DNA of 17,042 nucleotides, taken from assembly GCA_016183885.1 (NCBI GenBank), contig JACPDS010000038.1:1-17042 (forward strand), in the 5' to 3' direction. The notes under the pieces were generated by a model. The model did not search any database. It was not told the origin of the DNA and saw nothing but the letters and a program-made list of their open reading frames with translations. This DNA is from Armatimonadota bacterium (lineage in GTDB: Bacteria; Vulcanimicrobiota; JACPDS01). The position numbers and the translations under genes were made by a program. Each line of letters opens with the position of its first letter. Position 1 is the stretch's first letter. Below are positions 7,120 to 15,342 of the stretch, one piece after another.

Positions 7120-7563
7120 ATGGATAAAAATATTAGAATTAGAATAGCGGTTATTTTAATTAAAGATAATAAAATTCTTTTAATCCGTCAGGAAAAGTCT
7201 GGACATTCATATTGGCTGGTTCCCGGAGGAGGAGTAAATTTTCAAGAGGAGATTTCTTCCTGCGCAATAAGAGAAATTAAAGAAGAAACTAATTTGGAAG
7301 TGCGTCTGGGCAAACTGCTTTTTATTAATGAAAGTATTGATCCTTCAGGCAATAAACATTTAATTAATTTATTCTTTTTAGGCGAAATTGAATCGGGAGA
7401 AATTAAATTGGGTAAAGAAGATAATTTAAAAGAATTAAGTTTTATAGATATAGAGAAGTTATCTTCTTTAGAATTACATCCTCCTGTGGGAAAATTTATT
7501 CAAGAGGCTTATTTAAAAGAGTTTAAAATTGAAGCGAAATATCTGGGAAACTTTTGGATTTAA
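7120..7563 (+). CDS. Nudix (MutT-family) hydrolase
   Basis: Hydrolyses a nucleoside diphosphate linked to another group; substrate cannot be told from sequence. 147 residues, cytoplasmic. The Nudix box (GX5EX7REUXEEXGU) starts at Gly37 and gives Glu43, Arg51, Glu52, Glu55 and Glu56; the usual late glycine is Asn58, a tolerated change. The preceding 'ILLIRQEKSGHSYWLVPGG' is the standard lead-in. 'AIREIKEET' and the later 'LKELSFIDIEKLSSLELHPP' fit ADP-ribose or nucleoside-triphosphate type members. It is transcribed away from the radical SAM operon from a near-consensus promoter with AAGGA before the ATG. A DsrE-like gene follows 91 nt later and may share the transcript. Confidence 0.92.
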   Translation: MDKNIRIRIAVILIKDNKILLIRQEKSGHSYWLVPGGGVNFQEEISSCAIREIKEETNLEVRLGKLLFINESIDPSGNKHLINLFFLGEIESGEIKLGKEDNLKELSFIDIEKLSSLELHPPVGKFIQEAYLKEFKIEAKYLGNFWI

Positions 7564-7654
7564 TTTTTTTAATAGATTTAAAGAAAGGGATTTAAATATC
7601 TTTTAAAGAAAAAAATATACTTTTTATTTTTAGATTTAGAAAGGAGATAAAAAA

Positions 7655-8005
7655 ATGAAAATTTTATTTATTTTAAACGGGGCTCCTTATGGCGATGAGC
7701 GTACTTATAATGCTTTAAGATTAATTTTATCTTTAAGCAAAAAAGAAGAGATTAAACTTAAAGTTTTTCTAATGGCTGATGCGGTATCCTCTGGCAAAGA
7801 TTTTCAAGAAACTCCTCAAGGATATTATAATATTGGAAGAATGCTTAAAGGGTTAGTTAAAAGGAATATTCCCATTGGAGTTTGCGGAACCTGTATGGAT
7901 GCCCGAGGATTAAAAGAAGAAGAATTTATTGAAGGCGTTAAAAGAAGTTCTATGGATGAACTTACCGATTGGACTATTGAAAGCGATAAAGTAATTTCGT
8001 TTTAA
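7655..8005 (+). CDS. DsrE/DsrF-like family protein
   Basis: Small soluble protein of 116 residues with the DsrE/YchN-like fold signature: first strand 'MKILFILNGAPYGDERTYNALRL', second strand 'LKVFLMADAV', the segment 'GYYNIGRMLKGLVKRNIPIGVCGTCMDARGL', and an acidic tail with 'MDELTDWTIESDKVISF'. Cys77 and Cys80 (CGTC) sit where sulfur-relay relatives carry reactive cysteine. In DsrE/TusD proteins such cysteines carry persulfide; single-gene homologs like this have no proven role. Sulfur transfer or redox sensing is therefore inference. A strong Shine-Dalgarno (AAGGAG, 7641-7646) lies 8 nt before the ATG. No tus or dsr neighbours are present. A hairpin with a following T-rich tail ends the transcript about 55 nt downstream. 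Confidence 0.82.
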   Translation: MKILFILNGAPYGDERTYNALRLILSLSKKEEIKLKVFLMADAVSSGKDFQETPQGYYNIGRMLKGLVKRNIPIGVCGTCMDARGLKEEEFIEGVKRSSMDELTDWTIESDKVISF

Positions 8006-8022
8006 ATTTTAGACCTCAAAAT

Positions 8023-8193
8023 GGGGAGGTTCAAAAACTTAACTGGGTCGCCTTATGTAGGGGCTTGATTCATCAAGCCCGTTTTATTAACCTTGCTGGT
8101 TTAAGCGGGCTCAATAAATTGAGCCCCTACAACCCTACAGATTGAACTCCTGCAATAAATTAAGTAAGATGTAGGGACTTATTGGACCTCCCC
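8023..8193. repeat. Nested inverted-repeat element (MITE- or REP-like)
   Basis: About 171 bp of nested palindromes much richer in G and C than the surroundings. Outer arms: GGGGAGGTTCA (8023-8033) against TGGACCTCCCC (8183-8193), one mismatch. Inner 74-bp core 8057-8130 with ends GTAGGGGCTTGA and TTGAGCCCCTAC; each end folds by itself (GGGCTTGA/TCAAGCCC at 8061-8080; GGGCTCAA/TTGAGCCC at 8107-8126). A further pair is CCCTACA (8133-8139) and TGTAGGG (8170-8176). No transposase is encoded, so it would need help in trans. The right part (8135-8193) is read as the last 20 or so codons of the glycoside hydrolase. I infer a non-autonomous repeat; only its presence elsewhere in the genome would prove it. 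Confidence 0.6.
8061..8088 (+). terminator. Hairpin with T-rich tail after the DsrE-like gene
   Basis: An 8-bp stem GGGCTTGA/TCAAGCCC with loop TTCA is followed by GTTTTATT, resembling a Rho-independent terminator for the plus-strand transcript. It is part of the repeat element, so termination may be incidental. Confidence 0.4.
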
Positions 8194-10430
8194 CTGTATT
8201 TTTTATTTTTTTTAACAGGGTAATTTCTAAATATTTACAGTAAGCCGGATAATTGAATTCTGAATTATTATTCATAAAAATGGAACTTAAATTATCATAG
8301 AAATAGGCGGTTATTTTAGTTTTTTCAAAATCGGGATAAATTTTAACTTTTATCCCCGGAGTATCACAGGCAAAAAGCCATTTATCCTGGTCAAAAATTA
8401 ATTCAAAAGAGCCGTTTTTTAAAAAAATTTCAAAAATTTTCCTGCCTTTCCAAAATATTGTTGTAGGAATTTGAGAAGGCTCGCCCAGTGTAGTGATGGG
8501 AGAATTTCCTCGATTAATTAATTTATATTTTTGAGGATAAAAAGAATTAATATCTTTATAAAATAATTGATTTGAATTTTCCGCTAAAGTAGTCATCTTA
8601 ATCAAAAAGTAATTTGAATCATTTAAATTTTTATTATCTAAAGAAACAGCCATTAAAGTTCCAAAAGGAGTAATAGTATTTGATTTTAAAGCGCCTAAGG
8701 CAGTTTCTTTGGATAAATCTCCAGCAATGGCTGAAACTTTTGGAGCATTTACTTCTATTTTCCCTTGATTTAAATCTTTTTTGATTTCTTTAGTGTCGGA
8801 GAGATAAATATTGTTTTCTAAATATTTATTTTTGAAAGTTTTAAAAACTAAATCTTTAATTTCTAAGTTTTTAAGATCAAAGCCACTTTTTTTAAATTTA
8901 ATGCTTGAATCCTCAGAAACCGGTCCATTTAAAGAAGCGTTTTCCATCTGAGTTATCCAGCTTAATTTATATAAAATGTTTAAAGCGCTCCCCGGATAAA
9001 ATAAATCTTCTTTTTTATATAGAAGATTTATTTTATTTTTAGCTTTGCCGATATCTTCATTTAGAAATATTTTCGCGCATATTCCCATAAGCCCCCAAAC
9101 GGGAATATCGGCTTGAAAAGAAAATTCTCTTAAAAGATCAATATCTTTATTTGCTCGATAAGAAAATAAAATTAAACAGTCAAAATCTTGAAGACTTCCA
9201 TAAGAAACAACCTCTAAAATTGAAGCTCCGCGATAGCTATTAGGCCAGGGGACAGCCCATTCTCTGATTACTAAGGGTTTATCCTTCCACTTTAAAATAG
9301 AAGTAAAAGGCATAAAAGTAATTAAAGAATCGTCTTTTAACTGGTTGGTATTATTATAATAATAAGGATCTTTCCAGAGCTTCCCTTCTTCAAAAGAAGG
9401 ATGGTCCCAATAAAAATTTTCTGCGGTAAAATCCAATTCGTCAGCCACGCTTTTTAGATCAGCTAAAAATTCTGTGGAAACTGCGGCGCTCATAGGGGTT
9501 TTCACTCCTAAAGCGCGCAAAAATTCTTTCATTTTAGAAAAATAAGCCTTTTGAATTTGATAAGCAAATTCACATCCATCATAAAGTTTTTGAGAAAATG
9601 TATTATTAGTGTAAAGTTTGCTCATATCCGGTAATTCCAGAGTTAAATTTTCAAGATTTTCGGCATTTGAGAATAACTTTCCCCAAGCGTTTTTTAAATT
9701 AAGATTATTTTTATATTTTTCTTTAAGATATTTATTCCAGTAAAGTTTTAGCTCAAGACTATAAGGTTCAACTAATTTTAACCAGATGTCGGCTTTAATA
9801 AATAAGCCGTGTTCATTTACTAATTCAATTAAGCAAATAGCCGGATCGTCAATTAATTTTAAATGGGTATAAAGTTAATTTAGGATTAAAAACAGCGTAA
9901 GGTTTAGCCGCTCTGCCTAAATTTTTAGCGTTAATCACACCATCAGCTTCTTTAAACGTCCTAAAATCCAGTAAATCTAAATAAATGTAAATTCCTTTTT
10001 CTTTTAATTTATAAATCCAATAATCTAATTTATCTAAATATTCCGGATTAAAATTTTTACTATTTTCTCCTTCAGAAATCAAGCAATTATAATTATCAAT
10101 AGCTTCTAAGCGCACCAGATTGATTCCGGATGCGGCAAATACGTTTGTAATATAATCAATTTTTTCTTTTTCAATATTTAGACTTAAGCTGGATAAATTA
10201 ATCCCCCAAAATTTAGCTCTTTTCCCGTTTTCCCAATAAAAATGCCCTTCTTTTATTTTTAAAAAACCATATTTTCCCGCAGGCGGATCTAATAAATAAT
10301 TAAAATCAATTAAGCTTGAATAAGGGAAATTGGCAAGTTTAGGGTTTAATAAAGCCGGACTTAGTTTTTGAGCAGATGAAATTTGTAATAAAGCTAAATA
10401 AATTAAAAGATAAATTGCTTTTTTCGTCAT
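8135..10430 (-). pseudogene. Secreted glycoside hydrolase (clan GH-A-like), broken by a frameshift
   Basis: One gene read in two frames. The first part (10430-9849) has a signal peptide ending SSA-Q (about residue 20), then 'FWGINLSS', 'GINLVRLEAIDN' and 'LDKLDYWIYKLKEKGIYIYLDLLDF', typical of (beta/alpha)8 hydrolases such as cellulases. It stops at 9849, but the next frame continues at once with 'HLKLIDDPAICLIELVNEHG', where the NE glutamate is the expected acid/base. The same frame runs on to 'PLVIREWAVPWPNSYRG', whose Glu is the likely nucleophile, then 'LQDFDCLILFSYR'. Removing one base from GGG (plus strand 9865-9867) restores about 763 codons. No family number can be assigned. The last 20 or so codons come from the repeat element. 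The start is 7 nt after ScpA with no clear Shine-Dalgarno. A sequencing error could mimic the break. Confidence 0.75.
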
Positions 10431-10437
10431 TAAATTT

Positions 10438-11190
10438 TTATGAGGCTAATTCTTCTTGATCTAATTCTGCTATCTCAGTTCGGTATTTTTTAATATCAGG
10501 CAGACTAATATAAATTTCACATTTATTTTTTTGCGATAAGCTTATTTTATTTAAATAAGCTAATTCCAAAATTGCTAAAAAAGAAGCGATAATCTCAAGA
10601 TTTTCAGCATCTTCGGGCAAGACTTCCAGAAAATTAACTTTTTTCTTAAAGAGCACAAGATTATAAATTTCTTCCATCTTTTGGGGGATGCTGATTTCTT
10701 TTCTCAGGTTAATTTTATTAATTTTTTGATTTTGGCTTAATTTTTTTTCCAGTAAATTTTTTAAACTATTTACAATATCAAATGAATTCACTTCTAAATA
10801 AAGATCTTTTTCAACAATTCTGGCAAAAATTTTTCGGGCTTCTTTTTCTAAAATTTGGAGATGTTCCGCTAAAACTTTATATTTTTTATATTCTTTTAAT
10901 TTTTCTACCAATTCAGATTCTGTTTCTTCGGATTGGATTTCTTCTTGTTCATAGAGGGGTAAAAGCGCTCTTGATTTTATAACCAGCAAGCTGGCTAAAA
11001 TTACTAAAAATGAACTTTCTATTTCTAAATTAAGTTTCTGCATTAATTTTAAATATTCCCAGTATTCATCGCAGATTTTCGCTAAAGAAATTTCACAGAT
11101 ATCAAGTTGGGATTTTTCCACTAAATGTAAAAGTAAATCCAATGGTCCTTCGAAAGCTTCTAATTTTACCTGATATTTATTTTCAAGCAA
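10438..11190 (-). CDS. scpA: Segregation and condensation protein A
   Basis: ScpA is the kleisin that, with ScpB, joins the SMC dimer to compact and segregate the chromosome. 250 residues, cytoplasmic. The N-terminal SMC-neck-binding signature is clear: 'FEGPLDLLLHLVEKSQLDICEISLAKICDEYWEYL' (13-47), then 'FLVILASLLVIKSRALLP' (about 61-78). An acidic linker and the family's C-terminal winged helix ('VNFLEVLPEDAENLEIIASFLAILELAYL') follow. The start is the TTG at 11188-11190, supported by AGAGGA about 5 nt upstream; no better ATG exists. It begins 22 nt after the M50 protease, a common pairing in bacteria. ScpB, usually next, is absent, replaced by the glycoside hydrolase; it must be encoded elsewhere or be lost. 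Confidence 0.93.
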   Translation of the reverse strand: MLENKYQVKLEAFEGPLDLLLHLVEKSQLDICEISLAKICDEYWEYLKLMQKLNLEIESSFLVILASLLVIKSRALLPLYEQEEIQSEETESELVEKLKEYKKYKVLAEHLQILEKEARKIFARIVEKDLYLEVNSFDIVNSLKNLLEKKLSQNQKINKINLRKEISIPQKMEEIYNLVLFKKKVNFLEVLPEDAENLEIIASFLAILELAYLNKISLSQKNKCEIYISLPDIKKYRTEIAELDQEELAS

Positions 11191-11212
11191 TTTTTCCTCT
11201 TAATTTAAAAAT

Positions 11213-11842
11213 TTAAGCCCCCATAAAGAAATTATATAATAAATAAAAAAGAGGCCGTATTATTAAATCTCCTATAGGAGAAAGAAAAATAAATATTAAA
11301 ATTATCGGCAGGAGAAGCCCATAACGATATTCAAGTTCCTGATATTTTCTAGCTAAATCATAAGGCAGGAGTCCCGATAAAATTTTTGAACCATCTAGAG
11401 GAGGAACGGGAATTAAATTAAATACTCCTAAAGAAATATTAATCATCACAAAGTAATTTATAAAAATAAAAAAAACAGAATTATGACTTATTAAATTTAA
11501 TTTAACCAATAAACCCGCTAGCGCGGCTAAGGCAAAGTTAGAAAATGGTCCGGCTAATCCTACCCATAATGAATCCTGTCTTGGATTTTTAAAATTATAA
11601 GGGTTAATGGGAACCGGCTTTGCCCAGCCAAAAATAAACCCGCCCGGCATTAATGAAGAAATTAAAAGAACTGCGCTTCCAATCGGGTCTAGATGGCTTA
11701 AAGGATTTAAAGATAGTCTGCCTTGATATTTAGCCGTAGGGTCTCCTAAAGCGTAAGCTACTTTTCCATGAGCATATTCATGGAAGCTTAATGCGATTAA
11801 GATGCAGGGAAAAATTATAATTAATTTAGCCAAAAATTCCAT
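11213..11842 (-). CDS. Site-2-type zinc metalloprotease (M50 family)
   Basis: Multi-pass membrane protease that cuts within or near the membrane; 209 residues, the compact form with no PDZ domain. The zinc motif is His21-Glu22-xx-His25 (FHEYAHG) inside the first membrane helix, and the third ligand is Asp150 in 'FNLIPVPPLDGSKIL'. Also typical are 'DPTAKYQGRLSLNPLSHLDPIG' and 'FGWAKPVPINPYNF'. Hydrophobic helices lie at about 4-20, 54-70, 93-115, 121-145 and 173-195. The ATG follows the nucleotidyltransferase stop by 6 nt; the Shine-Dalgarno AAAGGA lies within the end of that gene, implying coupling. Proteins of this short class next to scpA are widespread but their substrates are mostly unknown. 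Confidence 0.92.
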   Translation of the reverse strand: MEFLAKLIIIFPCILIALSFHEYAHGKVAYALGDPTAKYQGRLSLNPLSHLDPIGSAVLLISSLMPGGFIFGWAKPVPINPYNFKNPRQDSLWVGLAGPFSNFALAALAGLLVKLNLISHNSVFFIFINYFVMINISLGVFNLIPVPPLDGSKILSGLLPYDLARKYQELEYRYGLLLPIILIFIFLSPIGDLIIRPLFYLLYNFFMGA

Positions 11843-11848
11843 TTTAAT

Positions 11849-14440
11849 TTATATTCCTTTATTTCTGATATATTCCTTTAATAAATTTTTAGCGTCTTTT
11901 TTGGTTTTAATTAAACCATTTAATTGGCAGTTTTGCAAATATTTTAAGGCATCTTTATAAAATTTTGAAGGAGAATATCCCCATTTTATTAAATCAGCTC
12001 CTTTTATTAAAAATTTAAATTTTCTAAATTTTATTAAATAATTATTGATTCTTTGTTTTATTAAAAGAAAATTAGTCCGGGCAATTAAATAAAAAATTAC
12101 CTCTAAGGGTAAATTTTCCAACAATCTATAAATTTCACTATTAGTTAAATCTCTATTAATTAAGCTTCTAAAAATATTGGCTATTTTTTGTTTATCAAAA
12201 CTTAACTTATTCATTTCTTGTTTACTGACTTTATATTTTTTGACTATCTCTTGAATTTGTTTTATTTCTATCTGGCTTATTAAAGCTAAAAAATAAATCA
12301 GCCAGCTTTTTATTTTTTCTTCTTTGATTATTTGTTGATATTGAATGAGTAAATTGGTGATTTTTTCTAATATTTCTATAATTTTAGGATATAAGTGAAT
12401 GTCTGGATGAATTAATTTTAAGATTTTTAATTCTTCCATTCTTTTAATAGCCGGGATAGGTTTTAATTCGCTTAAGATTAAAATAATCTCTTCGCGAATG
12501 CGTTCATTAGTTAAAGAATTAAAAATTTTTATTCTAAGAGCGTTTTTTAATAAGCTTTCTGTATGATAATCCATTTTAAACTGATAGCGTTTTTCAAAAC
12601 GGATAGCTCTGAAAATCCTGGTAGGATCATCAATAAAGCTTAAGTTGTGCAGCACTCGAACAATTCCTTGTTTTAAATCTTTTCTCCCCCCGAAGAAATC
12701 AATTAGTTTTCCAAAATTATTTTGATTTAAATTTATTGCCATAGCGTTAATGGTAAAATCTCTACGGTAAAGATCTTGTTTTAATGAGCTTCCTAGAACT
12801 TCCGGCAAAGCGGCTGGACGGGTATAAAATTCAATTCGGGAGCTAGCAATGTCTATTTTAAAATTCTTTAAAAAAATTAAAGCGGTTTTAAATTTTTCAT
12901 GGGTTTTAATTTTAGCTTTTAAACTTTTAGCTAATTCTTGAGCATAAAAAATTCCATCTCCTTCCACTACTAAATCTATATCTAAATTCTCCACTCCTAA
13001 TAAGAGATCTCTTACAAATCCTCCTACAGCGTAAACATTCAAATTTAGTTTATCGGCTATTTTGCCGCAGTGTTTTAAAATTTTCTGGATAAAATAAGGA
13101 AGTTTATTTAAATTTTCTAAAACGATAAAAGGAGATTGAATTTTTAAATTTATTTGGTGCAAGGCTTTTAAAATATCGCTTCTGGTAACTATTCCGAATA
13201 TTTTTTTTTGTTTTAATATAGGAATTTTTCCTAGATTATGCTCCTGCATTAAAGATTGTAATTCTTCTAAAGAAGTATCAGGGGCGGCAGTGACTAACTT
13301 TTTTGTCATATAAAATTTTAGCGGGGCATTATTAAATTTATGTTGAATAGCTTTATCCACATCGGTTCGGGAAATTATCCCTTTAAGTTTTTTGTCTTGA
13401 GTAATAATTAAACTGCTATAGCCGTAGCGCAAAAAAGCGTTTTTTGCATCTTCCATTTTAGGTTCTTCTTTTAAATCTATATAACGCACCGGAGCGCTCA
13501 TAATTTCTTGGGCGGTTAATTTAGGCTTGAGAGTATTTTTTAAGGTTTTTAATAATTCTTCTTCTATTTTCCCTAAGTCTTTATTTTTTACTACCGCTGA
13601 GGCGGCTTGAGGATGCCCTCCGCCTCCAAAATCAGCTAAAACATTATTTAAATCAAAATCGATTAAAGCGCTTCTTCCGATAATATAAGTTTTCTCTTTC
13701 ATTAATACTATAGATAAAATAATATCCAATTGCTCTAAATCCATAATTCGGTGAGTAATTAAGGCTAGTTCTTCTATATAATGAGAAATTTTGGCTTTAG
13801 TGATTAAAACCTTAAAAGAATGAATATTATAAATTTTACTGGATTGCAAGAGTTTTGATAAAAGATTTCTTTGATGTTTATTTAAACTATGATGGATAAA
13901 TCTGGAAACTATTTTTAAATTCGCTCCTAAATTTAAAAGGTAAGCCGCTGTTTCTATATCTTCTTTAGTGGTGGAAGAAAATGTTAAAGAACCTGTTTCT
14001 TCATATATTCCTAAAGCAAATAAAGTAGCTTCAATAGGGTTAATAAAAATTTTTTTTTCTTTAATCTTTTTTACTAAAATTGTTATAGTGGCGCCGTAAT
14101 TTTTAATTATATTGCGATCGCCTATAATACTTTCGTAAGTAGCTGGATGATGGTCATAAATATCCACTTCAATTTGAGGGTTGTTTACCAGATCTTTAAA
14201 TTCTCCTAAACGATTAGGAGCGCGGCAATCTACAATGATTAATTTGTTAATGGAAAGTTTATCAATTCCTTTAGGATAATTTATTTTAATGATTTTTTGA
14301 TATAGAACCATAAAATCTCTTACATTTTGTTCGGGACTGGAAGTGAAATATAATTTTGCCTGAGGATATAATTTAGAAGCCGCTGCCATAGAAGATAAAG
14401 CGTCAAAATCAGCGTTTTGATGGGAAATAATTATCTGCAT
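11849..14440 (-). CDS. DHH phosphoesterase-CBS-tRNA nucleotidyltransferase fusion
   Basis: 863-residue multidomain protein. Residues 1-190 are a DHH phosphoesterase (HQNADFD at 7-13; 'IVDCRAP'; the DHH-like Asp96-His97-His98). DHHA1 follows with GGGGHPQAA at 272-280. Two CBS domains occupy about 308-367 and 372-430. From 455 on it is a class II tRNA nucleotidyltransferase/poly(A) polymerase: 'AVGGFVRDLLLG' (471-482), the catalytic pair Asp487 and Asp489, 'TRPAALPEVLGSSLKQDLYRRDFTINAMA', then the RNA-binding helical tail. It should add or repair CCA ends of tRNA, or act as a CC- or A-adding enzyme; which one cannot be read by eye. The DHH part may be a nuclease or phosphatase. This architecture is known in several bacterial phyla. 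All key residues are present. First gene of the minus-strand operon. Confidence 0.93.
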   Translation of the reverse strand: MQIIISHQNADFDALSSMAAASKLYPQAKLYFTSSPEQNVRDFMVLYQKIIKINYPKGIDKLSINKLIIVDCRAPNRLGEFKDLVNNPQIEVDIYDHHPATYESIIGDRNIIKNYGATITILVKKIKEKKIFINPIEATLFALGIYEETGSLTFSSTTKEDIETAAYLLNLGANLKIVSRFIHHSLNKHQRNLLSKLLQSSKIYNIHSFKVLITKAKISHYIEELALITHRIMDLEQLDIILSIVLMKEKTYIIGRSALIDFDLNNVLADFGGGGHPQAASAVVKNKDLGKIEEELLKTLKNTLKPKLTAQEIMSAPVRYIDLKEEPKMEDAKNAFLRYGYSSLIITQDKKLKGIISRTDVDKAIQHKFNNAPLKFYMTKKLVTAAPDTSLEELQSLMQEHNLGKIPILKQKKIFGIVTRSDILKALHQINLKIQSPFIVLENLNKLPYFIQKILKHCGKIADKLNLNVYAVGGFVRDLLLGVENLDIDLVVEGDGIFYAQELAKSLKAKIKTHEKFKTALIFLKNFKIDIASSRIEFYTRPAALPEVLGSSLKQDLYRRDFTINAMAINLNQNNFGKLIDFFGGRKDLKQGIVRVLHNLSFIDDPTRIFRAIRFEKRYQFKMDYHTESLLKNALRIKIFNSLTNERIREEIILILSELKPIPAIKRMEELKILKLIHPDIHLYPKIIEILEKITNLLIQYQQIIKEEKIKSWLIYFLALISQIEIKQIQEIVKKYKVSKQEMNKLSFDKQKIANIFRSLINRDLTNSEIYRLLENLPLEVIFYLIARTNFLLIKQRINNYLIKFRKFKFLIKGADLIKWGYSPSKFYKDALKYLQNCQLNGLIKTKKDAKNLLKEYIRNKGI

Positions 14441-14560
14441 ATAAAATTAAAACTTCTTAAATTTCAAATTAATTCCTTTTTTATTTATAAGAAACAATAA
14501 ATCATAAGAGGATTTTTTTAAATAATCTAGAAAATTAATTAAAATTTTCATAAGTTAAAC

Positions 14561-14566
14561 ATTATA
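14561..14566 (-). promoter_or_regulatory. Possible -10 element for the nucleotidyltransferase operon
   Basis: A perfect TATAAT on the minus strand, about 120 nt before the ATG at 14440. The -35 at the right distance (ATTCCA) matches only three of six consensus bases, so this is tentative. The remaining 14441-14595 interval is AT-rich with nothing else evident. Confidence 0.3.
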
Positions 14567-14595
14567 GCGGAAATTAAAAATGGTGGAATAATAAA

Positions 14596-15234
14596 ATGTT
14601 GTATTTAGCCTTTTCTTTTTGGGGGATAGGACCTGTTTTAAAAATTTTATCCGACCTTATAAATAATGCAAAATTTAGTTTAACTAATTTTTATTTTATT
14701 TGTTTGGGGATAGGCTTAGTTTACGGATTATTTTTAAATATTTTCGGCTCTCATCATGATATTGGCGCGGGTGCAGACGGGGGAGATATAGGGAATAGCG
14801 ATTTATCCGGACATGTTCATTTTTCTCCTTTTGGGCCGCTTACTTTAGCTACTTTTATTGGCAGTTTCGGGGCGATTGGGTTGATAACTTTACATGGATT
14901 TAACGCTTCTCCTATTATTAGCGCCGTTATCTCCGGAGTCTTATCCAGTATAATTGCTTCAATTACTTATACAATTTTTTATAAATTTTTTATTATTTCA
15001 CAGGCTAGTTCAGTTGTTTCTCAAAATGAAGTTATCGGGACGAACGCTCTGGTGATTACCCCGATTACTAAAGATTCTTTAGGCGAAATTGCTTATACCG
15101 GCGGAGGAACACGTCAAACCGCCATGGCAAAACCTTTTAAAGAAGGGGAAGAATTTGATAAAGGAGAGATTATTAAAATTATAAAAATTGTGGGGAATAT
15201 ATCTTTTGTGGAAAAAATAAAGAAAACAGAATAA
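14596..15234 (+). CDS. NfeD-like membrane protein (YuaF type)
   Basis: Membrane partner of a flotillin. 212 residues; hydrophobic segments at about 29-51, 78-101 and 104-133, then a cytoplasmic OB-fold NfeD domain (about 140-205: 'EVIGTNALVITPITKDSLGEIAYTGGGTRQTAMAKPF', 'GEIIKIIKIVGNISFVEKI'). Between the first two helices is a loop rich in Gly, Asp and His (52-77) that I do not recognise. NfeD proteins help organise flotillin microdomains; Bacillus subtilis YuaF is paired with YuaG in the same way. The Shine-Dalgarno GGTGGA lies 8 nt before the ATG. The flotillin gene follows after 108 nt. Family assignment rests on the C-terminal domain plus neighbourhood. Confidence 0.82.
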   Translation: MLYLAFSFWGIGPVLKILSDLINNAKFSLTNFYFICLGIGLVYGLFLNIFGSHHDIGAGADGGDIGNSDLSGHVHFSPFGPLTLATFIGSFGAIGLITLHGFNASPIISAVISGVLSSIIASITYTIFYKFFIISQASSVVSQNEVIGTNALVITPITKDSLGEIAYTGGGTRQTAMAKPFKEGEEFDKGEIIKIIKIVGNISFVEKIKKTE

Positions 15235-15287
15235 TTTAAGTTTTGATATTTTTCCGCTCTTATTTTTATAATTTTAATAAGAAATTG

Positions 15288-15316
15288 TTTAGAATTTAGA
15301 TATTAGAATTTATGAT
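15288..15316 (+). promoter_or_regulatory. Possible own promoter of the flotillin gene
   Basis: TTTAGA (15288-15293), a 17-nt spacer and TATGAT (15311-15316) match sigma70 reasonably. Transcription would begin near 15323, 20 nt before the ATG, with a strong AGGAGG (15331-15336) in the leader. It would let the flotillin be made apart from the NfeD protein. Confidence 0.4.
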
Positions 15317-15342
15317 TTTGCAATATATTTAGGAGGATAAAT

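Noticed and set aside
8057..8130. CRISPR-like repeat pair
   Set aside because: Only two arms in opposite orientation, no regular spacers and no cas genes; it is an inverted-repeat element.
8135..9625. Separate gene starting at the ATG of 9625
   Set aside because: The same frame is open and protein-like upstream to about 9870, including the NE catalytic motif, so this Met is internal to the frameshifted hydrolase.
10782..10982. Open frame on the plus strand inside scpA
   Set aside because: Antisense to conserved ScpA; hydrophobic product is a by-product of AT-rich codons.
15260..15282. Inverted repeat CTTATT/AATAAG between the NfeD and flotillin genes
   Set aside because: Only six AT-rich pairs with a long loop; expected by chance in such AT-rich DNA.
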